From: Variovorax sp.
GTDB lineage: Bacteria > Pseudomonadota > Gammaproteobacteria > Burkholderiales > Burkholderiaceae_C
Assembly: GCA_025352265.1 (NCBI GenBank)
Contig: JANXTS010000046.1
Coordinates: 105,907 to 169,906 of the forward strand
Direction: 5' to 3'
DNA length: 64,000 bases
Part shown: one piece after another, positions 37,293 through 46,137 of the stretch
How positions within the stretch are numbered: the first letter of the stretch is position 1
Layout: each line of letters opens with the position of its first letter
The notes under the pieces: generated by a model
Seen by the model: only the letters and a program-made list of their open reading frames with translations
What the model was told of the DNA's origin: nothing
The model's database searches: none
Made by a program: the position numbers and the translations under genes

Positions 37293-37706
37293 ATGGCTGA
37301 TCGAGGGTCAGATTTTTCGGAACGACTTAGTCTGCTTGAGCGAGCATTTTCGCGATGGGACAACGAGGGCCGCGCCGGGGCTGGAAGTCGTGAGCACCCG
37401 GCTGCAACGGGAGCGGCTGATGTCCTGCCGTTGTCGAACGCTGAGCTAGTGCAACTGCAGATCCGAGTCATTGCTCTTGAAAACCTAGTTACGGTACTCC
37501 TAATGGATTCGTCCGAGCGGCAATTGGATCTCGTTCGGGAAATGGCTGCGTACATCTCCCCTCGCTCCGGTTTCACGCAGCATCGTCTGACGGTTCACGC
37601 GGCAGCCAGGATGATCAACCTCGCAGAATCCGCTGACCATCTGCGTGGCCTACGCCTTGACAGCGGGAGCCTCGATGGTTCCGTCGATCCGAAGTCGCAG
37701 CTCTAG
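37293..37706 (+). CDS. Conserved hypothetical protein
   Basis: A 137-residue soluble protein. The ATG at 37293 is preceded by AAAAAGGACGGC, a fair ribosome-binding site. The protein begins MADRGSDFSERLSLLERAFS, and its core LVQLQIRVIALENLVTVLLM followed by REMAAYISPRSGFTQHRLTV resembles a small conserved family of Burkholderiales without known function. Mostly helical; no signal or membrane segment. Confidence 0.65.
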   Translation: MADRGSDFSERLSLLERAFSRWDNEGRAGAGSREHPAATGAADVLPLSNAELVQLQIRVIALENLVTVLLMDSSERQLDLVREMAAYISPRSGFTQHRLTVHAAARMINLAESADHLRGLRLDSGSLDGSVDPKSQL

Positions 37707-37750
37707 CCGACCCTCAAAATGCAGTCGCTTAGGGCTTATCACTCACGGTC

Positions 37751-38082
37751 ATGGCTCGTGTAATAGCCGAATCTTGCATCTGTGCAAGTGCACAAATTGC
37801 GTTGAAGTCTGTCGCGTCGACGTTTTTTACGACGGCAAAAGCATGCTGGTGATCCATTCCAAAGAGTGCATTGACTGTCGCCTGCGCTTTCCAATGTGTC
37901 CGGTAAACACCGGCTCCCCAGGAGAAGAGGTACCTGTCGATCAGCTGGTCTACATCAAGCTCGACGAAAGGTTTGTCCAACCCTGGCCGGTCATCACGCT
38001 CAGATGGCCCCTTACCGGCCCGGACGGAGGGGCAAAGACCAAAACCAAGGCCCATCTTTTCGATTCAGAAAGCGCGAATTGA
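37751..38082 (+). pseudogene. 7Fe ferredoxin (FdxA-like), frameshifted and missing cluster ligands
   Basis: From the ATG at 37751 the first frame reads MARVIAESCIC. After a one-base loss near 37780-37785, the next frame continues KCTNCVEVCRVDVFYDG and KECIDCRLRFPMCPVNTG, then VPVDQLVYIKLDERF and WPVITLRWP. This is the FdxA pattern over its whole 107-residue length. In intact members the first motif is CxxCKYTDCVEVCP and the second has three cysteines in CIDCxxC; here the Pro after the cluster Cys is Arg and the third Cys of the second motif is Arg. Frameshift plus ligand losses make it a pseudogene. It overlaps the CBS gene start by a few bases. Confidence 0.8.
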
Positions 38083-38531
38083 ACACAAAACTGGTCAGCA
38101 GCATTGAAGCCGCGACGCGTTCGCGGCTGCGCACGGTAGCCGTAGACGCGCTCCTGCCGGAGGTGGCGCGGCTGCTTTCCAACACGCAGATCAGTCTCGT
38201 CGTCGTGTGCGATCAGGCAGGTGCGATGGCAGGCGTCGTCACCAAGACAGACATCGTCCGACAGATTGGCGATTTCAATGGCGCTGCCTGCACACGGAGC
38301 GCCGCAGACGTCATGACACGGGAAGCGACTTTTTGCCGTGCCACAGACTTTCTACCCGACGTACTCGCGATGATGCAGGCGCGCGGCTTCGTGCATGTTC
38401 CGGTCATCGACGCGGCGGGCATGCCAATAGGTGTCGTCAACGCGCGAGACGCACTTCGGGAGCTGTTGGCCGAAGGCCAGTATGAGGAAGCGCTGCTGCG
38501 CGACTATGTGATGGGCGTTGGCTATCGGTAA
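38079..38531 (+). CDS. CBS-domain pair protein
   Basis: A 150-residue protein made of two CBS domains. The first ends VVVCDQAGAMAGVVTKTDIV and the second VPVIDAAGMPIGVVNARDAL. Such stand-alone CBS pairs bind adenosine nucleotides and regulate partner proteins. The start is probably the TTG at 38079, which overlaps the TGA of the ferredoxin pseudogene; no ATG is available before the domain. The last residues EEALLRDYVMGVGYR are typical of this small group. Confidence 0.8.
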   Translation: MNTKLVSSIEAATRSRLRTVAVDALLPEVARLLSNTQISLVVVCDQAGAMAGVVTKTDIVRQIGDFNGAACTRSAADVMTREATFCRATDFLPDVLAMMQARGFVHVPVIDAAGMPIGVVNARDALRELLAEGQYEEALLRDYVMGVGYR

Positions 38532-39360
38532 CTGTGACCCGGGCGGCCCTTGCACGCTGGACACCTTGAGCCCCGACACGACGTATCTGGTGACTCGTTT
38601 GTTCGGCAGGCTCATCCCGCTTCAGAACCACGAACTCAACACACACCTACACAAAGGCACATCAACTCGATGTGTGAAGCTTCTTTCGAACAAGGCGCGG
38701 ACCGATCCTCTGGTATCTGTTAGACCTGCTGATACAAATTGATTCGATATGTCCTGCGCGAGCGCAATGGCTCCGTCGGGCCACGCTTCATTGCGAGGTT
38801 TCGCCTGAATAGTGCTATCAATTACGCCAATTTCTTGTGCGCAAGGAAGCCCAGGCGTAGCGGGCAGTCGGTGAGTTTTTCACGTTAACCGAGGGTGTCC
38901 TGCCGTACAGACAGGGGCGCTGGCAGGTCGCAATCTAGCCACTCGCTTCTCTGTTCATCTTCCTCTGAATATCTCTCGCCAACGCCTTGAAGTTTCAACA
39001 AATGCTTTCATTGCCATGCCCGTCGAGGCATACCGCTTCGCACTGTCCAGCTTTGGGCGTTGGCCTCGCGAAGAAAAAGCCGCCGTCAACGATCATCTCC
39101 GGCGGCGGCGGCGCATGGCACATATTTGCTCAAACGTTGCGTAGCGAAGAGTCCTTGGGGTCTCGACCGAACCCAAGCTTTGACAACGCTGGCCGGCGAA
39201 CAGGCGACGCCGATGATCTGCCGAGTCAACGACGAGCGAATGGTGGTGATCGACGCAGGGGGCCACCACTCGCTCGACCGACCACCCTCGTTGACGCTCG
39301 TGGCCAGCGCGCCGAAGTGAATACATCGGCGTGCGTATTTATTGAAATGAAGGAGCGGCG
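38532..39360. other. Long stretch without a recognisable gene
   Basis: About 830 bases. Short open frames near 39060-39320 on either strand show no clear family signature. The final bases hold the ribosome-binding site GAAGGAGCGGCG for the downstream ATG at 39361. Confidence 0.4.
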
Positions 39361-41097
39361 ATGAGCGGTGCGCCCGAGATTGCGCCGACACACGATCCCT
39401 TAGCCGAAAAGCTGAGTGCCGCTGATGACCGCGTCCGGCTGACGAAATGGTTGCCGCCGCAGACAGGCGTCGTGCCGAAGGTTCGATTCGGCCGACATTG
39501 GGTCAATGTCCTTTGGGTTTTTCCACTGGTCTTCGTGCTGATCGTCATCGGCGTGGCTGTGTCTCAAGCGTTGCGCCAAGTCCCGGTGGTGCAGGAATTC
39601 CTAGTGCGTTATCCGGGCATTCCGACCTCCGCATTGCCGGTTGCGACGGGGTTCCCAGGTTGGTTGAGATTGCTTCATTTCCTCAACCTGTTTTTCATGG
39701 CTTTCATCATCCGTGCCGGTGTGCAGATTCTTGCCGACCATCCGCGGCTGTATTGGAAGCGCGACTGCACGCCGGGAACTGAATGGTTTCGCTTCCAAAG
39801 TGCAGTGCCAACCGGTCGAATTTGGACGGCGAAGGACGACTCGGTAACCTTGCCTTCCTGGCTCGGCATACCCGGTATCCGGCATTCGATCGGCCTCGCG
39901 CGCTGGTGGCATTTCTCGGTGACGTTGCTCTGGATGATCAACGGCATCTTCTTCTACATTCTTCTGTTCACCACCGGCCAGTGGCTGCGCATCGTGCCGA
40001 CGACATGGGACGTCTTCCCCAACGCCGTTTCGACGGCGCTGCAATACCTGTCGCTCACGTTCCCTGTCGACCAGAGCTGGACCCGGTACAACGGCCTGCA
40101 GCAGCTCGCCTACTTCATTACGGTATTTGTTGCCGCACCCACATCCATCTTGACCGGCCTGATGCAAAGCCCGGCAATCTCGAACCGACTCGGCTGGTTC
40201 GGTCGCGTGCTGAACCGGCAGAAGGCGCGCTCAATTCATTTCATCGCGCTATGGTGGTTTCTGCTCTTCATCCTGGCACATGTAACGCTTGTCTTTATTA
40301 CCGACGCCCGTGTCAACCTCAACATGATGTGGGCTGGTGTGAGTGACAACTCGTGGAGCGGCTTCGCTGTCTTCGTCCCCGCCATTCTTGTGGTCGCGGT
40401 CGCTTGGTGGTGGGCCTCGCCCTTTACCTTGCGCCATGCACGGCTCGTTCAGAAGATCGGCGAATTCATGAGCCGACCGTTCGGTGTTGCGACTCAGTCG
40501 TGGGACGCTAAGAGCCAACTTACCGAGCAAGACATTTCTCCGCACTTCTGGCCCAACGGAACGATGCCGAAAACAGCCGAATTTGATGCCCTTGTCGCGA
40601 CTGAATTCGCCGACTACCGGCTGCGAGTCGGCGGACTTGTAGAACACCCCGTTGAGTTATCTTTCGCCGAGTTGAAGGCGATGCCCAAGCAAGAGCAGAT
40701 CACGACCCACTTTTGCATCCAGGGCTGGTCGGGTGTGGCCAAGTGGGGCGGCGTCCCGGTGCGTGACATTCTCGATCTTGTCAAACCAACGCCCGAAGCC
40801 CGCTACGTGGTTCTTTATTCGTTAGCCGACGGAGGCGACGGCGGTCGTTACTACGATACGCACAGCTTGGCGAACATGCGCCACGAGTTGACGATCCTCG
40901 CCTACGAAATGAACGGCGCTCCTGTCAGCGTGCTTCATGGCGCACCGCTTCGGCTGCGCTGCGAAAACGAGGTCGGCTTCAAGATGGTCAAGTGGATTGC
41001 GGCCATCGAGCTCGTACACGACTACGCCGACCTTGGCGCGGGCGAAGGCGGCTACAACGAAGACCACGAATTTTATGGCTACCGCGTACCGATCTGA
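39361..41097 (+). CDS. Fused cytochrome b561-type and molybdopterin-oxidoreductase protein
   Basis: A 578-residue protein joining a membrane haem-b domain and a sulfite-oxidase-type molybdenum domain. Residues about 40-370 hold several membrane helices with His in LLHFLNLFF, ARWWHFSVTLLW, RSIHFIALWW and ILAHVTLV, fitting a cytochrome b561/DUF4405-like module. Residues about 400-575 form an oxidored_molyb domain with the molybdenum Cys in TTHFCIQGWSGVAKWGG and the tail LRCENEVGFKMVKWI. It would transfer electrons between the quinone pool and a molybdenum centre, like YedYZ/MsrPQ but in one chain. It stands alone between decayed regions, and no chaperone or cofactor gene is next to it. Substrate unknown. 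Confidence 0.88.
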   Translation: MSGAPEIAPTHDPLAEKLSAADDRVRLTKWLPPQTGVVPKVRFGRHWVNVLWVFPLVFVLIVIGVAVSQALRQVPVVQEFLVRYPGIPTSALPVATGFPGWLRLLHFLNLFFMAFIIRAGVQILADHPRLYWKRDCTPGTEWFRFQSAVPTGRIWTAKDDSVTLPSWLGIPGIRHSIGLARWWHFSVTLLWMINGIFFYILLFTTGQWLRIVPTTWDVFPNAVSTALQYLSLTFPVDQSWTRYNGLQQLAYFITVFVAAPTSILTGLMQSPAISNRLGWFGRVLNRQKARSIHFIALWWFLLFILAHVTLVFITDARVNLNMMWAGVSDNSWSGFAVFVPAILVVAVAWWWASPFTLRHARLVQKIGEFMSRPFGVATQSWDAKSQLTEQDISPHFWPNGTMPKTAEFDALVATEFADYRLRVGGLVEHPVELSFAELKAMPKQEQITTHFCIQGWSGVAKWGGVPVRDILDLVKPTPEARYVVLYSLADGGDGGRYYDTHSLANMRHELTILAYEMNGAPVSVLHGAPLRLRCENEVGFKMVKWIAAIELVHDYADLGAGEGGYNEDHEFYGYRVPI

Positions 41098-41369
41098 TCG
41101 GTGAGCACCTCATTCACCCGACGCTGGTTGTCTTTGCAATTAGTCTTTGAGTTTTCTCGTTTGCGTGCGGTTGCAGCCATCGACTTGGTCTACTACAAGG
41201 GAGGCGCTCCACCGGTCAGGAAAATGGCTTTGACCCATAGGACGATCAATCTCACCGCAGTCGTTCTCTGCGCGATAAATGTCTGGATACGTGTCCGCGG
41301 CCCTAGCCCTATAAACGCAGACATGTGCGCTCCCGTGCTGCTTTCGATTACCGGTTTTTTTTAACAAGC

Positions 41370-41600
41370 ATGAGAATGACTATGACTGCAATAAAGAAGG
41401 TTGCGTTTGAGACAATTCCATTGGGTACAAAAGTGACTTGGCATTACCGCAGCGCAATTGGCCACGGCACCGTGAAGAGTGTGCACAAGAAAGGCACCAA
41501 CGCCGACAGCACTATGTACTCGATCGCACAGCACGACAATCACCCGGGTGAGCCAGCGATCGTCGTCCACTCTGGAAAAGCGTTGACTCGAAGCGAATAG
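41370..41600 (+). CDS. DUF2945/HVA1 TUDOR-like small protein
   Basis: A 76-residue protein. The core IPLGTKVTWHYRSAIGHGTV and AIVVHSGKALTR fit the hypervirulence-associated (TUDOR-like) small proteins, which usually have GDKVSWNSHGG... and end in a HKPSALKK-like tail. The start could be 41370, 41376 or 41382; all lack a strong ribosome-binding site. Function unknown. Confidence 0.7.
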   Translation: MRMTMTAIKKVAFETIPLGTKVTWHYRSAIGHGTVKSVHKKGTNADSTMYSIAQHDNHPGEPAIVVHSGKALTRSE

Positions 41601-41639
41601 CGGAGCGCAGGTCCAACGGCGCACGCCCATTCGATCGAG

Positions 41640-41894
41640 TGTGAAGCTACTTCCGAGCACCTCGATTGCTCGCCCTGGCACTTCCGTCACAGGCAACGCG
41701 TCGGCGATCAGCGAGCGGTGGCAGCGCCTCGGCACCGCTTCCGCACACATCAGCGCGACGCGATCGGTGCGCGCCGGGTCGATGACGTTCGCTAGGATCG
41801 TCGCGAAATCCCTCGTCTGCATGTAGTCGGGGTGGCCGACGAGCAGTTCGAGGAACGCCTTGATCGAACGTGTTGAATGGCCGACTGTCAGCGC
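41640..41894 (-). pseudogene. DUF488 gene with internal deletion
   Basis: On the minus strand a frame reads LTVGHSTRSIKAFLELLVGH, the start of DUF488 proteins. Without the usual central part it jumps directly to DYMQTRDFATILANV and RVALMCAEAVPRRCHRSL, the conserved C-terminal half. Roughly 45 residues that normally carry VDVRTVPRS and the following loop are missing while the frame is kept. DUF488 family function is not established. The deletion removes conserved central motifs, so I call it a degenerate copy. Confidence 0.7.
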
Positions 41895-41991
41895 CTTGCT
41901 GCCACTTCTGTCCCCGTTCAACGACTCTGTGGACGAACTGGCTGGGCGCGACAACGCCGCGGTCCGACCCATGCTCCGATGCGGCGCCGCC

Positions 41992-42675
41992 TCAAGGGGC
42001 AACGAGCTTGTCGATGCTTCGCCGCAACACGGGCAGGAGTTCATCGTAGAACCACGGGTTGGCAATGAACCAAGCCACGTTGCGCGGCGAAGGATGCGGC
42101 AACGGGATGATCCCAGGGGCGTGTACACGCCAGTCGCGCGTAGTTGCTGTCACCGTCGAATGACCCTTGCCTCGCAGGAAATGGGTTTGGGCATATTGGC
42201 CGACGAGCAGGGTGAGTTCGATGTTCGGCAACTTTGCGAGCAACTGGTCGAGCCACAGCTCAGCGCATTCGCGTCTTGGCGGCAGGTCGCCACTCGCGGC
42301 GCGCCCGGGGTAGCAGTAACCCATCGGCAGAATCGCAATTTGCGACTTGTCATAAAAAGTCTCAACATCGATGCCCATCCAGTCCCGCAGCCGCTCGCCG
42401 CTCTTGTCGTCCCAAGGCACGCCGCTGGCGTGCACCTTGGCGCCCGGCGCCTGGCCGACGATGAGAATTCGTGCGGTGGCGCCGGCCTGCACGACTGGGC
42501 GTGGGCCGAGCGGCAAATGCCCGTCGCAGGCACGACATGCGCGCACTGCAGTCAGCAGGTCTTCGAGCGTTCGATGGACTGTGAGCGGCAAGACCTTGAC
42601 GGCCTGGATAGGGTGCGATTTCACAAGCGGCGGTTGGCGACAATTCGCTGCGTCACTGTCGCACATCAACTGCAA
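41992..42675 (-). CDS. Uracil-DNA glycosylase family protein
   Basis: A 227-residue protein with family motifs CRACDGHLPLGPRPVVQ, ILIVGQAPGAKVHASGVPW (GQAPG and PWDD resemble the catalytic loop 1 of family 4/5 glycosylases), LPMGYCYPG and the C-terminal PLPHPSPRNVAWF (loop 2, HPSPxN). It probably recognises damaged or deaminated bases; the group is not characterised in detail. The start is unsure: the first 35 residues are unlike relatives, and translation may begin further inside, near 42570. Confidence 0.87.
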   Translation of the reverse strand: MQLMCDSDAANCRQPPLVKSHPIQAVKVLPLTVHRTLEDLLTAVRACRACDGHLPLGPRPVVQAGATARILIVGQAPGAKVHASGVPWDDKSGERLRDWMGIDVETFYDKSQIAILPMGYCYPGRAASGDLPPRRECAELWLDQLLAKLPNIELTLLVGQYAQTHFLRGKGHSTVTATTRDWRVHAPGIIPLPHPSPRNVAWFIANPWFYDELLPVLRRSIDKLVAP

Positions 42676-43211
42676 AGGCTTTGGAACGGAACAGGCGCGT
42701 ACGGCGCCTCCCCCGCCGGCCGCAAGCCCGGGTGAAAAGTGGCGGAGGCGGATTGCTTTTCATTTTGGGGCCTCTGCAGAAGTAAGGTGTTGACTCCGGA
42801 CCTTGCTTCCTGGCAGGACGTACTTCTAGCAACGGTCGATGACGTCGGGACAAACGCGAAGTGCCTTGCATCATCGTCGCCGCGGTTCACGCAGGTCGTG
42901 CGGCGTCCACTCGCCGCTAGTGCCCTGGTTGAGCGCCAGCGAATCGCCGCTCCGACGGTGCGCGAGCGGTTTGCGGTCTTCGCTAGCGTGTGACGGTCGC
43001 CGACCATCGCCAAGCACAGGGACACAACAGGATTCATTGACAGCAGACCTCGAACGAGCTGTCGGTGTAGCACCGCACAGACGCGTGGCGTTGCATCCCG
43101 TACGATTAGTCATTCTGCAAACCAAGTGGATGGGAGCGTACACCGTGATTAAAGCCTTTGGCTATGCCGCGAAGCGCTTACACAACCGCCTCAAGTATGG
43201 AGCGAATAAGC
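42676..43211. other. Intergenic region
   Basis: About 535 bases with no recognisable gene or repeat. The last bases hold the ribosome-binding site (GGAG) of the DUF2231 gene. Confidence 0.35.
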
Positions 43212-43649
43212 ATGAGACAAGACGTTGACAAGCCAAGATCCAAAGCCGCTGCGATCGCCTTCGATCTGCTCGACCCGATTCCGTACGGATTTTTCGTCGG
43301 CGCGCTCGCCTTTGACGCGATCTACGTTGGAAGCGCCGAAATTCTTTGGGTCAAAGCTGCTGCATGGTTGATCGCGATAGGTCTGGTCTTTGCGGTTCTG
43401 CCGCGCTTGATCAACTTGGTGCGCGTCTGGTTTCCCGGTGGTATGCAGCGTGCGGCCGGCGAGATGGCGGGCTTCTGGCTGAATCTCTTGGCGATCGTGG
43501 CTGCGATCACGAATGCGTTCGTCCACAGCCGAGACGCGTTCGGCGCGATGCCGCAAGGCCTGTGGCTCTCGTGCCTGACCGTCGTCCTGCTGGTGCTTGC
43601 GAAGGTCATGCCGTTTCTGCAGCAGGCTAGACCGAGGACTCAACCATGA
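43212..43649 (+). CDS. DUF2231-like membrane protein
   Basis: A 145-residue protein with about four hydrophobic segments. It reads FDLLDPIPYGFFVGALAFD at the start of the first helix, then WFPGGMQRAAGEMAGFWLN between helices 2 and 3, as in DUF2231 proteins. The ATG at 43212 follows GGAGCGAATAAGC. The stop overlaps the ATG of the PQQ-type dehydrogenase gene by four bases, so the two are coupled and probably act together, for example as a membrane partner for the dehydrogenase's electrons (inference). Confidence 0.8.
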   Translation: MRQDVDKPRSKAAAIAFDLLDPIPYGFFVGALAFDAIYVGSAEILWVKAAAWLIAIGLVFAVLPRLINLVRVWFPGGMQRAAGEMAGFWLNLLAIVAAITNAFVHSRDAFGAMPQGLWLSCLTVVLLVLAKVMPFLQQARPRTQP

Positions 43650-44959
43650 ACAAGAAAAATTGCAGGACGTTGCTCGCGGTGGTTTGCCTGGTCGCCCTGA
43701 ACGCATGTGGCGAACGCGCGCAGCTCGATCCGAGTACGCAAATGGGCAACGATCCGCAGTTGCCAGAGCCTAAGAACTTTCTTGTGCCGCCGATGCAGGT
43801 ACCGACCGGAGTCGGATGGCAGGGCGATGCGCATCCCGCTGTCGCCAGCGGGCTGAGCATCGAGAAAATGGCCGGCGGACTCATGCATCCGCGGCAGTTA
43901 CTGGCGCTGCCGAACGGCGACGTGCTGGTAGTCGAGTCGAACGGACCCGGCACTGAAGCGGTCACCACACCCAAGCAACTTATCGCCGGCATCGTCAAGG
44001 GCCGTTCCGGCAAGGGCGATAAGGGCGGCAACCGGATTTCCCTGCTGCGCAAGCAGGCTGCGACCGGCAAATGGGAAGCTCACGTCTTTCTCGAGCACCT
44101 GCACTCGCCGTTCGGACTCCAGCTGATCGACCGCACGCTGTACGTGGCCGACACGGACAAGATAGTGAAGTACGCCTACGAGCCGGGGCAGCTGCAGATC
44201 ACCGACCCAGGCACCGAGCTGGCTGACTTGCCGAGTTCCGTGAATCACCACTGGACCAAATCGATGGTCGCAAGCCCGGACGGCAAGAAGCTCTACGTCG
44301 GCGTGGGATCAAACAGCAACATCACCGAGAACGGCCTGGAGGTTGAATACCGTCGCGCAGTGGTTCTGGAGGTTGACGTTGCGACGGGAGCCAGCCGGGT
44401 CTTCGCATCGGGCCTTCGCAACCCGACCGGGCTTCAATGGGAGCCGCAGACGGGCAAGCTCTGGGCCATCGTCAACGAGCGCGACGAAATCGGCGCGGAC
44501 CTCGTTCCTGACTACCTCACATCGGTCAAGGAGGGCGGCTTCTACGGCTGGCCGTACAGCTACTACGGGCAGCATGTGGACCAGCGCGTCAAGCAGCAAA
44601 GGCCCGACCTGGTGGCAAAGGCCATCAAGCCCGACTACGCCATCGCCTCGCACGTCGCGCCGCTGGGGCTGCTGTTCTACACGGGCACCAACCTTCCGAA
44701 CTCCTATCGAGGTGGCGCTTTCATCGGCGAGCACGGCAGTTGGGACCGGTCACCCCTGAGCGGCTACAAGGTGAGCTTTGTACGATTCGTAAATGGTCGG
44801 CCGACGGGGCCGGTGGAGTCGGTCGTCACTGGCTTCTATTCCAAGGACGAGTCGTCCCTCTATGGCGCGCCAGTCGGGCTGGCGCAGGGGACGGACGGCG
44901 CCCTCCTCATTGCCGACGATGTCGGCAACGCCGTTTGGTCCGTCACCGCCAGCAAGTAA
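43646..44959 (+). CDS. PQQ-dependent sugar dehydrogenase-like lipoprotein (sorbosone/glucose dehydrogenase family)
   Basis: A 437-residue lipoprotein: signal MNKKNCRTLLAVVCLVALNAC with the lipobox LNAC. The mature protein is a six-bladed beta-propeller of the soluble GDH/sorbosone group: LHSPFGLQLIDRTLYVADTD, FASGLRNPTGLQWEPQTG, VNERDEIGADLVPDYLT, GGFYGWPYSYYGQH and GEHGSWDRSPLSGYKV. These are the typical PQQ/calcium-binding loops. It would oxidise an aldose or related compound in the periplasm. It is co-transcribed with the DUF2231 gene. Confidence 0.9.
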   Translation: MNKKNCRTLLAVVCLVALNACGERAQLDPSTQMGNDPQLPEPKNFLVPPMQVPTGVGWQGDAHPAVASGLSIEKMAGGLMHPRQLLALPNGDVLVVESNGPGTEAVTTPKQLIAGIVKGRSGKGDKGGNRISLLRKQAATGKWEAHVFLEHLHSPFGLQLIDRTLYVADTDKIVKYAYEPGQLQITDPGTELADLPSSVNHHWTKSMVASPDGKKLYVGVGSNSNITENGLEVEYRRAVVLEVDVATGASRVFASGLRNPTGLQWEPQTGKLWAIVNERDEIGADLVPDYLTSVKEGGFYGWPYSYYGQHVDQRVKQQRPDLVAKAIKPDYAIASHVAPLGLLFYTGTNLPNSYRGGAFIGEHGSWDRSPLSGYKVSFVRFVNGRPTGPVESVVTGFYSKDESSLYGAPVGLAQGTDGALLIADDVGNAVWSVTASK

Positions 44960-45062
44960 CGACGTAGCGCCCTTGAACTGCGCTGGGCTGTTCGTTGACG
45001 GGAATAACCTACGTACTACCAATTGCCGCAGTGATCGGTGTACGTATAACCGCAAGGCCTTT

Positions 45063-45295
45063 ATGAAGGAACGCTACGAGCGTCATGGCGTGAGCAACGC
45101 CGAGTTGAAGAATCGACTGACGCGAGTGCTGAACGAACTTTTCGAGACCCACGGCAACTTCGCGCGCAGTACGAAGGCAACATGACGCGGGAGCGCGAAG
45201 CGCTAGAGCACGGCACCGGGCGCGCCCGCGCGGCCGCCAGGGAGATAGTGGAGAAGATTCACGACGCGCTCGATCTCGACTACCTGCAGAAGTAA
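45063..45295 (+). pseudogene. Small hypothetical gene split by a one-base frameshift
   Basis: Frame one from the ATG at 45063 reads MKERYERHGVSNAELKNRLT, then VLNELFETHGNF and stops after an out-of-frame tail. Shifting one base near 45158 (one C missing in aacttcgcg) continues LRAQYEGNMTREREALEHG, then RAAAREIVEKIHDALDLDYL to the TAA at 45293. The joined 77-residue helical protein is coherent, so this is a disrupted gene or a sequencing error. It ends three bases before sdhC. I do not recognise the family. Confidence 0.6.
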
Positions 45296-45297
45296 AG

Positions 45298-45759
45298 ATG
45301 ACATCCCGTTCAGATCGGAGGGTTACCGATCCAGCAGAGGAGCACTCGGGCCGAGGGCATTCCGGCGCCGGAGCCGGCACGACGGATCGGTCGCGCCGTC
45401 CCGTTTTTCTCAATCTGATGCAAATCCAGATGCCCGTCGGTGCGTTGACGTCGATCGGCCACCGAATCAGCGGCGTCGTTCTTGCGATAAGTATTCCGGT
45501 GGCCGTCTACCTGTTTGCGCTCTCGCTGCGTGACGAAGCCGGCTTTGCTCAGGTGTCGGCACTGTTCGGGCAGTTCGCTTTCAAAGCCACAGCGATCATC
45601 GCTGTCTGGGCCTTCACCCACCACGTGCTTGGCGGCGTTCGCCACCTGTTGACCGATTTCGACATCGGCTCGCCCATGCGGGTGGCGCGCCGCAGCGCCT
45701 GGTTCGTGAACCTGGCCGGCGTCGCGGTAACGCTGCTCGCAGCCGGGGTCATGTGGTGA
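45298..45759 (+). CDS. sdhC: Succinate dehydrogenase cytochrome b556 subunit
   Basis: A 153-residue membrane anchor of complex II. After a polar 35-residue extension it has three helices. PVGALTSIGHRISGVVLAIS carries the Ser/His-Arg quinone-site motif (SxxHR), and FTHHVLGGVRHLLTDF holds the conserved haem His and the RHLLTDF signature. It pairs with the next product to anchor the catalytic dimer. The N-terminal extension is longer than usual (about 130 residues is typical). The downstream order is sdhD then sdhB; sdhA is missing. Confidence 0.9.
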   Translation: MTSRSDRRVTDPAEEHSGRGHSGAGAGTTDRSRRPVFLNLMQIQMPVGALTSIGHRISGVVLAISIPVAVYLFALSLRDEAGFAQVSALFGQFAFKATAIIAVWAFTHHVLGGVRHLLTDFDIGSPMRVARRSAWFVNLAGVAVTLLAAGVMW

Positions 45760-46094
45760 GAGTCGGGTTCACTGGCTTGAAAGCCTGGTGGGTGCAGCGC
45801 TTGAGCGCGGTCTACATGCTGCTCTTCGTTTTGTTCCTGCTTTATTCCTTAGCGTTGCATCCGCTGTACGAATTTTCTCGTTGGCACGCTTGGGTGGCTC
45901 GGCCTGGCGCATCGGTCGCCTTACTCGTTTTTTTCGCGGCGCTGCTTGGCCACATGTGGGTCGGCTTGCGCGATGTGCTGCTCGACTATGCCAAGCCGGC
46001 CGGTCTGCGCCGCGGCGTGCTCGCTGCCGTGGCGCTGGGCTTGCTCGGCCTTGGCGTCTGGCTCCTGGCCATCCTGCTGCGTCTGCAAGGCTGA
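45753..46094 (+). CDS. sdhD: Succinate dehydrogenase hydrophobic membrane anchor
   Basis: A 113-residue protein with three hydrophobic segments. GLKAWWVQRLSAVYMLLFVL is the conserved first-helix start and HMWVGLRDVLLDYAKP contains the haem His and the DVLLDY signature. It starts at GTG 45753 or 45756, overlapping the end of sdhC. In related genomes sdhA follows immediately; here the next gene is sdhB, 43 bases away. Confidence 0.88.
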   Translation: MVRVGFTGLKAWWVQRLSAVYMLLFVLFLLYSLALHPLYEFSRWHAWVARPGASVALLVFFAALLGHMWVGLRDVLLDYAKPAGLRRGVLAAVALGLLGLGVWLLAILLRLQG

Positions 46095-46137
46095 GCCGAA
46101 ACGCACGAACGGCAACGATCAACTCAAAGGAGTTTTC

